64,000 bases of DNA from Planctomycetota bacterium (GTDB lineage Bacteria > Planctomycetota > J058 > J103), in assembly GCA_026004615.1 (NCBI GenBank), contig BPJM01000001.1, forward strand, positions 693,482-757,481. Direction: 5' to 3'. The position numbers and the translations under genes were made by a program. Shown piece by piece: positions 24,950 to 35,300 of this stretch (its first letter is position 1; each line of letters opens with the position of its first letter). Below the pieces are notes generated by a model. It saw only the letters and a program-made list of their open reading frames with translations. It did no database searches and was not told where the DNA came from.

Positions 24950-26613
24950 CCGCCCTGCCCTGGTGTCTGATCCTCGAGGAGCAGGCCGCGCCACCTGGCG
25001 GCGAGACGGCGCGCTGGTTCGAGGACCTGGTCGCCGGCCTGGCACCGCGCCCGCTGGTGCTGGTTTACCTCGGGGCCGGCGGCGCGCACGGGCTGGATGT
25101 CGCCCCGGCGGGGGGCGGGGCGTCGCCGCGGCGTGGCGCAGGCGACAGAGCGGCGGAGACGCGGCCGCCTCCGCCCCATGTGGTCGAGGTCATCCGGCTG
25201 GCGGCCGGCGAGCGGGGGCTCAGCACGCGCGTGTCGCCTCACGGCGTGGTGCGCCCCGCGGTCGCTCCAGGTCCTCTCGGCCGCCTGTTCCGCCGCGACA
25301 CCCACCAGGCGTATCGGGCTGCCCTCGAGCGCGTGCGACCGCTGCTGGAGGCAGTGGCGCGCGGGCGCGGTGCGGAGGAGACCACCCTCGGGCTCGCCGC
25401 CGCGCTCGAGGTGCTGGCCGGCGATGGACCGCACGGTCTCGCGCCGCGGGCGGTGTTCGAGGGCCATGAGGCCGCCCAGCTGTTCGAGGAGATCTCTCAC
25501 GGCGCGCGCGGCGCTGGCGGACTCGAAGGCGGGCCGCGATACGGGCCGGCCGAGCTGGCGGCAGCCGCACGACGGGCGCTACGGCCGCTCGCGGAACTGC
25601 TGGCGTGCCGGCTGCCGCCCGCGGAGCTCTACCTGGCGGCGGGAGGGGGCCAGGCCGGACTGGTGGCGGCGGTCGCGGCGCGCCGCGCCGGGGGGGTCCC
25701 CGTGGTACTCGCCGAGACCACACGCGCGCTCGAACGGCGGTTGCTCCAGGTCCACTGGCAGCACGAGGCGCTGGCGGCCGCGCAGGGCGGTGCGGTGGCG
25801 GGGGCGGAGCTCGAGCTGCGCGCGGTGCTGCTGCTGCACCGCATGGCGCTGGAGCGCGCCGACCTGATCCTGGCCGCGAGCGAGCACGACCGCGCGCTGC
25901 AGCGCCTGGCCGGCGCCCCCGCGGAACGCGTGTGCGTGATGCCGCCGGGACTGCTGCTGGAACAGGACATGCCGCGGGGAACACGCCCGGACGGCTCCCG
26001 GCCCCAGGTGGAGATCGTGGGCAACCTCGGGCCGGTCGATCCGCTGCACGACACGCGCACCTTCGTGCGGTGCGCGCGGGTGCTCATCGAGCGGCTCGAC
26101 CTGGTGCGTTTCGTCGCCGTCGGGCCGCTGGAGGTGCACCCGGCCTATCTCGCACGGTGCGTCGAGGAGGCGACGCTGCTGGGCATGGCACCGCTGCTCC
26201 GCTTTCTCGGGCCGTACCGGATCGAGGACGTGCTGCCGCAGCTGGACTGTCTGGTGGTGACGGGGCTCGGAGGAGCCAGCCCGCCGGGGCTGCCGGAGGC
26301 GCTGGCGCTGGGCCTGCCCGTGGTGGCGGTGGACACCCCGCCCTGCCGCGAGCTGCTGGGAGGCGATGAGCCCGCAGGCCTGCTGGCGCCACCGGGCGAG
26401 GAGCAGGCGCTGGCAGCGGCGGTGGTCCGGATCCTGCGGGATGCGGAGCTACGCCGCCGGCTGGGCGAGGCGGCACGCCGCCGCGTCGCCGCACTGCCCT
26501 CGCGGCAGCTCGCCCTCGCTCGGCTGGCAGCACGGCTGGAGGAATTGCGCGCAGCGGGGGTCGCGCCGGCCGCACGCGATCAGGCGGTGACCGGACGCAA
26601 GGCCCCGGGATGA
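24946..26613 (+). CDS. PelF-like GT4 glycosyltransferase
   Basis: 555 residues. The C-terminal half is a GT-B (GT4) donor domain: 'EIVGNLGPVDPLHDTRTF' (the nucleotide-sugar-facing loop), then 'GPYRIEDVLPQLDCLVV' and 'LPEALALGLPVVAVDTPPCREL', the acidic donor-binding region. The N-terminal half resembles the acceptor domain of PelF, a UDP-sugar polymerase of exopolysaccharide synthesis, in layout: 'YLAAGGGQAGLVAAVAARRA' followed by a 'PVVLAETT' strand. The usual Thr-Glu-His-Gly-Ile box of PelF is degenerate. It is translationally coupled to the preceding gene. No other pel-type gene is nearby, so an exopolysaccharide role is inference. Confidence 0.75.
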   Translation: MTALPWCLILEEQAAPPGGETARWFEDLVAGLAPRPLVLVYLGAGGAHGLDVAPAGGGASPRRGAGDRAAETRPPPPHVVEVIRLAAGERGLSTRVSPHGVVRPAVAPGPLGRLFRRDTHQAYRAALERVRPLLEAVARGRGAEETTLGLAAALEVLAGDGPHGLAPRAVFEGHEAAQLFEEISHGARGAGGLEGGPRYGPAELAAAARRALRPLAELLACRLPPAELYLAAGGGQAGLVAAVAARRAGGVPVVLAETTRALERRLLQVHWQHEALAAAQGGAVAGAELELRAVLLLHRMALERADLILAASEHDRALQRLAGAPAERVCVMPPGLLLEQDMPRGTRPDGSRPQVEIVGNLGPVDPLHDTRTFVRCARVLIERLDLVRFVAVGPLEVHPAYLARCVEEATLLGMAPLLRFLGPYRIEDVLPQLDCLVVTGLGGASPPGLPEALALGLPVVAVDTPPCRELLGGDEPAGLLAPPGEEQALAAAVVRILRDAELRRRLGEAARRRVAALPSRQLALARLAARLEELRAAGVAPAARDQAVTGRKAPG

Positions 26614-26659
26614 GCAGGACCGTGAGGCACGGACAGGCCGGCGTCGCGCCGGCGCCCGC

Positions 26660-28102
26660 TCAGGACTGGGCCCCGGTGGCGGCGCCGCTCGCCGCCGGCT
26701 GTTCTCGCCGGTCGGCCTCGCGCAGCCGGCGCAGCTCCTCCAGGAAGGCGCCGTAGAAGGCGCGGCGTGCCGCCTTCTCGTTCAGACCCTGCCAGCGGTT
26801 CTTGAAGGCCTCCTTGGGCACCACCACCTTCGCCATGGTGCGGTGGCCGCCCGCACTGCCGATCTCGCCGAAGACCCTCTTCACCACGTCGCCCGCTGCG
26901 CGGACGTAGCCGGCGTTGCGCACGCTGGCCACCACGTTGTCGCCGGCGATGCCTGCGCACACCGCCCATTCGGCCCCTTCGACCTGCAGCAACAGGTCGG
27001 CCACCTGGGCGATCACGTCCTCGCGCACCTGGCCGATCCAGGCGAACGCCAGGCCGTCGTCCAGCTCGAGGCGCGCCAGCGCGCGCCCGAACGACGCCAA
27101 GGCGTCGCGCGGGATTTCGGGATTCCCCATGCGGCGCAGCCAGTTGAGGTTGGCGTGGCGGTAGAGGAAGTAAAACGCCTCGATGTCCTCGTGGCTGGTC
27201 TCGCGCCCCAGCAGGAGCGTGTCGGTCTTCAGCCCGTAGAGCAGCGCGGTGGCATGGCGCTGGTTCATCGGGATGCCGGCGGCGCGGAAGTACTCGGTCA
27301 TGATGGTGGCGGTGGCGCCGTAGCCTGGCCGCACGTCCTGGAAGCGCGCGTTGTAACCGCCAGCCTCCGGGTGATGGTCGATGACGACATCGATCTGCCG
27401 GCCGCCCAGCCGATCGCCGAACACCGGCGGCTGGATGTCGACGCAGGCCAGGTGGCTGAACTCCTCCAGGTCCTTCGGGCCAGCGATGGTCTGGACCTGC
27501 AGGTCGAGGATGCGCAGCATGGCGAGGTTCTCGGGCCGGGTCACCGCGCCGAAGCTGAGCAGCGGTGCCGAGACGCGGTTGCGGTTGACCAGGCTGCGCA
27601 GCGCCAGCCCGCTCGCGATCGCGTCCGGGTCCGGGTCGTTCTGGAGCAGGATCCCGATCTTTTTCGCCTCGGCGAGCACCGCCCGCAGCCGCTCGACATC
27701 CCAGGCGGTGACCAGGGTCCGAATCTCGTGCAACAGGCTGCGGCCGAAGGCCTCGTCCCAGGTGCGCGCGCGCATGCGCTCGAACTTGGCGCTCTCCGGC
27801 AGGTGCTCGTCCAGCGACAGGAACAACAGGTAGGTCTGCGGCAGCGCCCTCGTCAGCGCGCGCGCCACCCGCTCGGCCTCGCTGCGCTGGGCATACGCGA
27901 GCACCGCCACGTACTGGTCCGCGGGGTCGAACATCCGGTAGGTCTCCGGGTCGGCCGGATCGCCGCGGAACACCTCGCCGAGATCGGGATAGGGCGTCCG
28001 CTCTCCCTTGTCGAGGTGGTAGTAGGGCGTCACCCAGGCGCCGACCGAGCGGCAGACCAGCCCGTAGAAAAGACGCTGGTCGGAGAGCACCAGGCACTTC
28101 AT
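26660..28102 (-). CDS. DHH-family phosphoesterase with DHHA1 domain
   Basis: 480 residues. Residues 1-130 form an N-terminal alpha/beta region without obvious catalytic motif. The DHH catalytic domain is clear: N155-D-P-D158-P-D160 ('NDPDPDAIASG'), D222 ('CVDIQPP') and D242-H-H244, the Mn-binding signatures. The C-terminal DHHA1 domain shows 'GSAGGHRTMAKV', the substrate-binding Gly-Gly-His motif. Family members cleave nanoRNA or cyclic dinucleotides (NrnA/GdpP); with no GGDEF or PAS domain here, nanoRNase-type activity is the simpler guess. The ATG is at 28102. The helicase gene diverges from it with 178 bp between. Confidence 0.85.
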   Translation of the reverse strand: MKCLVLSDQRLFYGLVCRSVGAWVTPYYHLDKGERTPYPDLGEVFRGDPADPETYRMFDPADQYVAVLAYAQRSEAERVARALTRALPQTYLLFLSLDEHLPESAKFERMRARTWDEAFGRSLLHEIRTLVTAWDVERLRAVLAEAKKIGILLQNDPDPDAIASGLALRSLVNRNRVSAPLLSFGAVTRPENLAMLRILDLQVQTIAGPKDLEEFSHLACVDIQPPVFGDRLGGRQIDVVIDHHPEAGGYNARFQDVRPGYGATATIMTEYFRAAGIPMNQRHATALLYGLKTDTLLLGRETSHEDIEAFYFLYRHANLNWLRRMGNPEIPRDALASFGRALARLELDDGLAFAWIGQVREDVIAQVADLLLQVEGAEWAVCAGIAGDNVVASVRNAGYVRAAGDVVKRVFGEIGSAGGHRTMAKVVVPKEAFKNRWQGLNEKAARRAFYGAFLEELRRLREADRREQPAASGAATGAQS

Positions 28103-28266
28103 GACGAGCGGCCTCACTGCGCTGCGCGCGCGGGTGCCGGGCCGGCGCGCGCTGCCATCGTCGTCGTGCGCGGGGCCCCGGTCAAGCCGCCGGTGCAAGC
28201 CTCCGCAGCGCCGGGGCGCCTGCGGCGGCGAGGCCATGGCGCCCGTTTCGTGCCGGTCCGGTGTGC

Positions 28267-28272
28267 TATAAC
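28267..28272 (+). promoter_or_regulatory. -10 element directly upstream of the helicase start
   Basis: TATAAC, preceded by TGTGC, ends 8 nt before the ATG at 28281. A matching -35 is weak. If used, the mRNA would start at or within two bases of the ATG; a GAAAGG element also lies in the gap. Confidence 0.3.
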
Positions 28273-28280
28273 GAAAGGCC

Positions 28281-30545
28281 ATGCGGATCTACAAGGACTA
28301 CAAGCTCGACCGGTTCCAGCGCGAGGCGCTCGAGGCGGTGCGCGCGGGTGAGTCGGCGATCGTGGCGGCGCCGACCGGCTGCGGCAAGACGCTGATCGCC
28401 GAGTATGCGATCGAACAGGCGCTGGAGCGCGGCGAGCGGATCATCTACACCGCGCCCATCAAGGCGCTCTCCAACCAGAAGTTCCGCGACTTCGGCGCCA
28501 TGTACGGGGCGCGGGTCGGCATCATGACCGGGGACGTGACGATCAACCCCGGCGCCCAGGCGCAGATCATGACGACGGAGATCTTCCGCAACACGATCTT
28601 CGACAATCCCGAGCGGCTGGCCGGGGTCCGGTACGTGATCCACGACGAGGTGCACTACCTGGACGATCCCGAGCGCGGCACCGTCTGGGAGGAATCCATC
28701 ATCTTCGCGCCGCCGGAGATCCGATTCATCTGCCTGTCGGCGACCATCTCCAACCTCGATCAGTTCGCGGCCTGGTTTCGCGAGGTGCGGTCGGGGCGGC
28801 TGCGGGTCGTGCAGGAGCGCCACCGCCCCGTGCCCCTCCGGATGTATGTGTGGACCGGAGAGCAGGCGCTGGAACTGGACCGGGTACGCGGCGCGCGATT
28901 TCCGCGCCGGCGGGCGCACGGGCGCGGTGGCGACGGCGCGCGGCCGGCCCCGCGCCACGGCCGGCGAAGGCGCCGGGCCGCGCAGGCCGGCCTGTTCGAG
29001 CAGACCCGGGCCCTGATCGATCACGTGGTCGCGGTCGGACACCTGCCCGCGATCGTCTTCGTCTTCTCGCGAGCCTACGTCGAACGCTACGCGCGCAGCT
29101 GCGCCGAGCTGGACCTCGTGGATCGCCGCGAGAAGGCGGCGCTGCGCGAGCACTGGAACTGGCTGGTGCGCGAGTTCGAACTCGTGGAGGACGAGCCGGG
29201 CACCGCCGGCCTCAAGAAGCTGTTGCTGCGCGGGATCGCGTATCACCACGCGGGCATGCTGCCGACACACAAGGAGGTCGTCGAGCGGCTGTTCACCTCC
29301 GGGCTGATCAAGCTGTTGTTCGCGACCGAGACCTTCGCCCTCGGGGTCAACATGCCCGCCAAGGCGGTGCTGTTCGAGACGTTGAAGAAGTTCGACGGCG
29401 TCAGGCGCGACTACATGAAGTCGCGCGACTTCCTGCAGATGGCGGGGCGGGCCGGGCGGCGCGGGATCGACGAGGTCGGGCACGTCTACGCGAGCGTGCT
29501 CGCGGAGGAGGAGCGGCCGGCGGAGGTGCGGGCGGTCATGGCCGGCCGGCCCGAGGAGGTGGCCTCGCAGTTCAACCTCTCCTACGCCACCCTGCTCAAG
29601 CTCTACAGCCACCTCGGTGAGCGCATCTACGAGGCGTGCCAGCGCTCGTTCGCCTACTTCCGCCACCGCAAGCGCAAGCGCTCGCCCTTCGCCGACATGG
29701 TGTCGCTGGTGCGGCGGCGGCTGCAGCTGCTGCAGGAGCAGGGCTATCTGGAGGGAACCCGCCTGACCGCCAAGGGCCGGTTCGCGGCCCAGATCTATGG
29801 CTACGAGATCCAGCTCACCGAGCTGTTCATGGGCGGACTCATCGAGGCGCTGCCGCCACAGGCGCTGGCGACGCTGCTGGTGGCGGTCGTGCACGAGAGC
29901 CGGCGGGAGCAGTGGTCGATGCCGCTCGCCCGCCGCCTGCTGAAGCCGCTACAACAGGAGACGCAGCGCCTGCTGGCGCCGATCCTTGCGGCCGAACACC
30001 AGCTGCGGCTGCCGCCGATGAAGATGCCCGACTGGGGGCTTGCCCGCGCGGCGTGGGAGTGGGCCGGCGGGGCGGAGTTCGCCGAGGTGCTGGCGACCAC
30101 CGACGCCCAGCCGGGGGATGTGATCCGCGCCTTCCGCATGGCGATCCAGCTGGTGCGCCAGCTGTACAAGCCGCTCTCCGGACTGGGCTGGGAGGTGGAG
30201 CGGCTCGAGGCGCTGCGGGCGAACCTGCGGGAGACGACCGCGCGGCTCAAGCGGGGCGAGGTCGATGCCGAACGGCAGCTCCGCCAGTCGATCCACGCCG
30301 ACGGCGGCGACGAGGCGCTGGAGCACATCCCGCGCGAGCGGCTGGAGGAGGAAGCGGCCGACGAGCCCGCGCTCGAGCGGCTGTTGCGCGAGCGGGTGGA
30401 CGGTGCGCGTCCCCCCGCGCCGCAGCGAGACAGCGGCACGCGCCCGCCCCGCACCGCCCCGGCCGCAGGGGCCCGGGCCTCGGCCGGCATGTTCGACCTG
30501 GATCGCGAGGAGCGCGACGAGGCGGGCCGGCGACCCGACGGCTAA
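28281..30545 (+). CDS. Ski2/HelY-like DEAD/DEAH-box helicase
   Basis: 754 residues. Superfamily 2 motifs in order: A30-P-T-G-C-G-K-T37 (Walker A), D122-E-V-H125 (motif II), S153-A-T (motif III), then 'GIAYHHAGMLPTHKEVVERL' and 'QMAGRAGRRGID' (motif VI), the signature of the Ski2/Mtr4/HelY group. These enzymes unwind structured RNA, often beside exonucleases. The neighbouring divergent DHH phosphoesterase is a possible partner in RNA turnover (inference). Residues about 201-235 are an Arg/Gly-rich insertion between the two RecA domains. The last 60 residues are a Pro/Arg/Ala-rich tail. Members of 700-900 residues are usual in bacteria that have this family. Confidence 0.9.
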   Translation: MRIYKDYKLDRFQREALEAVRAGESAIVAAPTGCGKTLIAEYAIEQALERGERIIYTAPIKALSNQKFRDFGAMYGARVGIMTGDVTINPGAQAQIMTTEIFRNTIFDNPERLAGVRYVIHDEVHYLDDPERGTVWEESIIFAPPEIRFICLSATISNLDQFAAWFREVRSGRLRVVQERHRPVPLRMYVWTGEQALELDRVRGARFPRRRAHGRGGDGARPAPRHGRRRRRAAQAGLFEQTRALIDHVVAVGHLPAIVFVFSRAYVERYARSCAELDLVDRREKAALREHWNWLVREFELVEDEPGTAGLKKLLLRGIAYHHAGMLPTHKEVVERLFTSGLIKLLFATETFALGVNMPAKAVLFETLKKFDGVRRDYMKSRDFLQMAGRAGRRGIDEVGHVYASVLAEEERPAEVRAVMAGRPEEVASQFNLSYATLLKLYSHLGERIYEACQRSFAYFRHRKRKRSPFADMVSLVRRRLQLLQEQGYLEGTRLTAKGRFAAQIYGYEIQLTELFMGGLIEALPPQALATLLVAVVHESRREQWSMPLARRLLKPLQQETQRLLAPILAAEHQLRLPPMKMPDWGLARAAWEWAGGAEFAEVLATTDAQPGDVIRAFRMAIQLVRQLYKPLSGLGWEVERLEALRANLRETTARLKRGEVDAERQLRQSIHADGGDEALEHIPRERLEEEAADEPALERLLRERVDGARPPAPQRDSGTRPPRTAPAAGARASAGMFDLDREERDEAGRRPDG

Positions 30546-30585
30546 GCGCAGCAGGCGGCCCGGAGCAGCGGCGCGGGCGGCCTGC

Positions 30586-31179
30586 TCACGGCGGGCCCGC
30601 GACGGCGAGATCCCGCCGCGCGAGCCGGCGCACCATGACGGTGTGGAAGGTGGTCAGCCGCTCGCGGCCGCGCTCCAGCCGCCGCACGCGCGCCTCGACG
30701 TGAAAGACGTCGGCAGCCGCGGGGTCCTCGGCGTCGATCGGCGTGAGCAACAGATCGTAGCTCAGATCCGGATAGGCCGGCTCGCGCACGCCCTCGGCGA
30801 GCGCGTGCACGGGGCGGCCGCCCGCCGCCGGCCCGGCGTAGCGCGGCAGCTCCGCCACCCGCAGCCCGTAGGTCAGAGCAGCCCGCGCGCGCGCGAAGGC
30901 GAGATCGGCCAGCAGCGCCATGTCGGTGCGATCGGTGGCGGCGCGGTGGACCGCGCTCGCCGCCGCGAGCAGCCCCAGCACCGCCGTCATCCCGAAGGCG
31001 AGGATCGACAGCGCCACCAGCACCTCGATGAGCGTGAGCCCGCTCGCCGAAGCCGGCGGGCAGCCCGCGCGCCGGCGGGCGCCGGCAGCGGCTGGCGTCC
31101 TGGGCGCGGGCGCGCCCAGGACGCCCCCGGCGCCCAGGCCGGGGCGGACGGAAGCGGGGCCTCTCAACGGCCGGGCCAT
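30586..31179 (-). CDS. gspI: GspI-like minor pseudopilin
   Basis: 197 residues from ATG at 31179. Class III signal: a 47-residue leader ending in G47, then L48-T-L-I-E52 with the +5 Glu that pairs with the +1 amine of the next subunit, and a hydrophobic alpha-helix ('VLVALSILAFGMTAVLG'). A prepilin peptidase would cut after G47 and N-methylate the new end. The periplasmic remainder is short and beta-rich as in GspI. It is the last gene of the pseudopilus operon; its start lies 15 nt inside the GspJ-like gene. Leaders are usually about 10-20 residues, so an internal start could be missed, but none has a better ribosome site. Confidence 0.78.
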   Translation of the reverse strand: MARPLRGPASVRPGLGAGGVLGAPAPRTPAAAGARRRAGCPPASASGLTLIEVLVALSILAFGMTAVLGLLAAASAVHRAATDRTDMALLADLAFARARAALTYGLRVAELPRYAGPAAGGRPVHALAEGVREPAYPDLSYDLLLTPIDAEDPAAADVFHVEARVRRLERGRERLTTFHTVMVRRLARRDLAVAGPP

Positions 31180-32375
31180 GGCTCGCGGGCCTGTGGTAGC
31201 TCGACGTCGAGCACGAAGGTATGCCCGCTCACCACTTCGGTGAGCGCCGGGTGCGCCTGCGGCGCGGTGCCGCGCCGGCCGCGCCCGCCCGGCTCGACCT
31301 CCAGCGACTGCGCGTCGCGGTAGCGACACCGGATCCACTCCGTTCCTACGCGCACCCACGGCAACCGCTCGCGGAACGGGCGTGCATCCTCCAGGTAAAG
31401 CACGCCCTCGCCCGGATCGAGGGGACGCTGCAGCACCGACCACGCACCGGCCGGCGGCGGCTCGGCGACCACCAGCTCGATCCGCACCCGCTCCGGGAAC
31501 ATGTCGTCGCTCGGCTCGCGCAGCGACGCCGGGCCGAGGCCGAAGGAAAAGCCGGCCTCAGCTCCCGCCTGCGGCGGCACCAGCCCCCGGGTGGAGTCCC
31601 AGATGCGCGCCGGCCCGCCGGCCCCCGGCTCCTGCCAGTCGCGGGTGTGCGGGGTCCACAACCACAGCCCCAGGTGGAGCACCTGCGTGCCGAGCGGCGT
31701 GGTGGCGGCGCGCAGCCGCGCCGGATCGTCCAGCACCGCCGCGGTGAACAGGCTGTCCGGGCCGCCCACCGGGCTGCGATAGCCGCGCCGCAGCTCGGTG
31801 CCGCCGTCCGGGTCCATGGCGTAGGCGACCTCCAGCAGGCCGCCCGTCGGCAAGAGCGCGCCGGCGAACGCCTCCTCGCGGTCGCGGCTGCCATCCAGCC
31901 AGGCGCTGGCGCCGAGCCGCACGCCGGCCAGCTGCAGCAACGGCTGCCGCCCCGCCCCCGGCAGCGTCCGCACCAGCACCAGCCGCTGCCGGCCGCGGGC
32001 ATCGAAGTCCGCGATCAGGCGGGCGAGCGGCAGCTCGCCCCGCACCGGCAGCGCGGCGGTGAAGGCGTGGCGCAGATCGTCGGCGAGCTGGCGCAGCACG
32101 GCCTGCGCCTCCTCGTAGGCCGCGCGCCGCGCCTCGCCCGCCCGCCAGGCGCGCACCCCCTGGCGCAGCATCGCGACCAGCCCGCCGCCCAGCAGCACCA
32201 GCAGGCCGAGCACCACCAGCAGCTCGACGAGCGTGAAGCCGCGCCCGCGCGGACCCCACACGCCCGGCCCGCGACCGGCTCGGCCGCCCGCGGCGGGCTC
32301 GTGCGCCGCCCGGCGCCCCGCCGGGTTGAGGGCGCGGGCCTGCGCTGCGCTGCGCCGGGGCACGCCGGTCCTCAC
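31164..32375 (-). CDS. gspJ: GspJ-like minor pseudopilin
   Basis: 403 residues from GTG at 32375, which overlaps the stop of the giant GspK gene (GTGA). The prepilin cut site is G46, followed by F47-T-L-V-E51 (+5 Glu) and a long hydrophobic helix ('LLVVLGLLVLLGGGLVAML'). The periplasmic part is nearly twice the usual GspJ size (about 200 residues), with many beta-strand-like stretches such as 'GVLYLEDARPF'. GspI, GspJ and GspK form the tip complex of the type II secretion pseudopilus. Placement between GspK and GspI fits that set. Extra length suggests an added domain I cannot name. Confidence 0.8.
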   Translation of the reverse strand: MRTGVPRRSAAQARALNPAGRRAAHEPAAGGRAGRGPGVWGPRGRGFTLVELLVVLGLLVLLGGGLVAMLRQGVRAWRAGEARRAAYEEAQAVLRQLADDLRHAFTAALPVRGELPLARLIADFDARGRQRLVLVRTLPGAGRQPLLQLAGVRLGASAWLDGSRDREEAFAGALLPTGGLLEVAYAMDPDGGTELRRGYRSPVGGPDSLFTAAVLDDPARLRAATTPLGTQVLHLGLWLWTPHTRDWQEPGAGGPARIWDSTRGLVPPQAGAEAGFSFGLGPASLREPSDDMFPERVRIELVVAEPPPAGAWSVLQRPLDPGEGVLYLEDARPFRERLPWVRVGTEWIRCRYRDAQSLEVEPGGRGRRGTAPQAHPALTEVVSGHTFVLDVELPQAREPWPGR

Positions 32376-35300
32376 CGCGCTTGCTCGCTCGCCAGCACGC
32401 GCGTGGGCTGGACGTAGTACACGCGGATGGCGTCGACGACGGGACTGTCCTTCCACGCCCCGCGCGCATAGGCGCCCGGCTTGAAGGGCATCACGACCCG
32501 GACCTCGATCGTGTGGCCGCTCACCTCGATGCGGTTGGGCGCGCGCGGATCGTCGAAACGCCACAGCCCGCCCGGGGCGTTGGTCGGCTCGGCGTCCCAG
32601 GCCGGACGCCCGTCGATGCGCACCAGCACCCACACGTCCGCATCGGCGCGCCCGGGCCGCTCGTCCCAGCTCACGCGGGTGAACAGCGCGGGCACGCCGC
32701 TGCCCGCTCCGGGCGGGCTCCAGCCCGCCTGGAAGAAGCATCCGTCATCGGACTCCACCCCGGTCTGGAACCGGTCGTGGTGGCGGAAGGGGAAGGCGAA
32801 CACCAGCCGGCCCTCGCGCAGCTCCGCCTGCTGGCTGGTGCCGAAGGCGCCGCGGTAGACCCCGCGCCCGCGATCATCGCGCGGGCGCAAGAGGTAGTTC
32901 CGCTGCCGCTCCTCGTAGGGCAGGATCTCCTCCACCCCCCCGCCCTCGCCCGCATCGAGCATCAGCATCCCGCGTTCGGCAAACGCCTCCGCGTCCGGAT
33001 AGTAGCTCGACTCGCGGCCGCGGCTCAGCGGGATGCGCTCGCCGCGCGCCCCGTCGAAGCCCCCGGCGAGTCGCGCCACGGGCGGAAACGGCAGCGGGTA
33101 GAGCGGCGTCTCCTCGCTGTGCATCTCGGGCTGGGTCCCCAACATGCCGCGGGTCATGTCCTCGAGCCAGCCCCCGGCGAACCGCCCCAGCCCGATCGCC
33201 TCGTTGCCCGCCAGCACCACGATCCCGCTCGAGTTCACGAGGCGGTCCGCGGGATCGTGCCAGACCGGCTCGAGCGGCACCCGCCGCGCCCCGGGCGCGA
33301 TGCCGAAGGGTTCGGGCGGAGCCACCGGGTCCGTCAGCACCAGGACGCCGAACTGCGCCTGGTGCAGGAAGCCGCCGCCGACCGGCGGCAGCGGCTCCGG
33401 CAGCAGCACCCGCGGCCGGCCGCCGGCCAGGCGGGCGGACTGCGCGGCGGCCCGCAGCGCCGCCTGGTAGTCGAAGTCGCGGTTCGTCCGGTCGGTCGCC
33501 ACCCGCAGCTCGTCGATGCGGCCGGCGAGCACACCGCCATCGGCAGGTGGCGTCTCGCCCGCCGGCCGCGGCGCGCCGATGCGCATCGCGAACGGCCCGA
33601 ACAGCGGCAGCTGCCCGCTCGGCCGCTTGACCAGCCGCAGGCCCTGGCCGGGATCCCACGGGCGCGCGGGGATCCATTCGGTGAACGCCGCCAGCCAGAA
33701 CGGCAGCGGCCGGTTGCCGGTGGCGGCACTCAGCAGGTGCGCCCGCTCGCCCCTGGCCACCTCGAGCTGCGCCCGCCGCGGACGGGCAGCCGGGTTGCCG
33801 TCGAGCAGGGTGAGCCGATCGCCCGCGCCGGTGTACGGCCGCGTCAGCGCATAGACCGGCAGCACCGGGCTCGCGGCCGGGTGCGCGCGCGCGCTGCCGT
33901 CCGGACTCCACAGGTTGCGCGCCCACTCCATGCCGTAGTGGATGTGGTCCGGGCGCCGATCGACGGGCGCGGTCGGGAAGGGGCCGCCCTGGTTGCGCTC
34001 CAGCCGCTCGAGCAGCTGCTGGTACTTGGCGGCCCCGCCGCGCTGCCAGCCGTCCGCTCGCCCCCAGCGATCGCGATCGGGCCGCACCGCATGGCTGCCC
34101 CCGCCGAAGGCCGCCGGCTGCGTGCTGGCGAGGTCGGCGGGGGCGTCGGCGCAGATCAGGATGTTCCGCCAGCGCGGATCGGGCTGGCCGGTGGTGGGGT
34201 TGGGGATGTTCGCCGCCTTGAAGTAGCGGAACCACTCCCCGCCGATCGCACACCAGAACCCGCGCAGCGGATTGCGGCTCTGCGGCACCAGCCCGCCCGG
34301 CAGCTCGAAGTCCTCGTAGTCGGAGGCATCCGTCAGCTCGATCGAGGCGAGGAAGATCGGTGTGAAGGCGGCATAACCCTCGGCGATCGGCTCGCCGGTA
34401 CGCGGGTCGCGGAGCACCTCGTTGTCGAACCAGCCATAGACCCTGCGCACGCAGCCCTCGAAGCTGTGCGCGCCCAGCCGGTCGTAGTAGAGCACCTCGT
34501 GCTTGATCTGCAGGAAGCCGCGCGGCGGGAAACCCAGGCTCGCGAGCGTCGGCCCGGCGGGCGCGGTCGGGATCGTGCTCGCATCGTTGCGTAGCAGATC
34601 GCCCTCGCCGCCCGGCGGCATGAGCGTCGTGCACGGCACCTCGGCCGGCAGCGCGTGCAGCAGGCGGGCGCCGCCGCGGCGCACCGGCAGCACCTCGATC
34701 ACGCCCGGGATTCCGGTGACGAAGAAGTTGGTGTAGCCCCACAGCCGCACCGGGGTGCCGGCGGCGTGCGGGCGGGGCTGGGTGCCGCGCGCCCCGCGGC
34801 CGGTGGGCGGCGGCACCCTGCCCTGCGGATCGGGTTGCATCTGCTGCGGGCTCCGCCGATCCACCACGCGAAACGCGTCCGCGGTGCGCGCGTCGTACTC
34901 CACGACCTCGGTGCCCACCAGCAGCGCTCCCTGCTCCGGGAAACCATCGGTGCCGTCGACCCGGATCGCGGTGTCCTCCGGCCCCAGCGGCGCGGTCAGC
35001 CGCGCCAGGCCGTCTGGGGGCCCGGCGCGGCCGGCGAGCAGCCCATCGACGAACAGCGCCAGATCGCCCGGGCGGGTGCCCCGCCACGAGGCCGCGAGGT
35101 GGTACCAGACCCCGGGCTCGGGCCGCCAGGGGGCGCGCACGCGCGCGCACGGATACGGGCTGCCGTCCGGCCGCAGGGTGGGCAGGGCGGCATCCCAGGC
35201 CTCCAGCACCAGCTCGCCAGCCGCCGCGTCGTAGCGCAGCACCAGGCGGTCGGTCTGGTCGCGCTGGCCGAGGTCGAACACGGTGAACGAGGCGTCGGCC

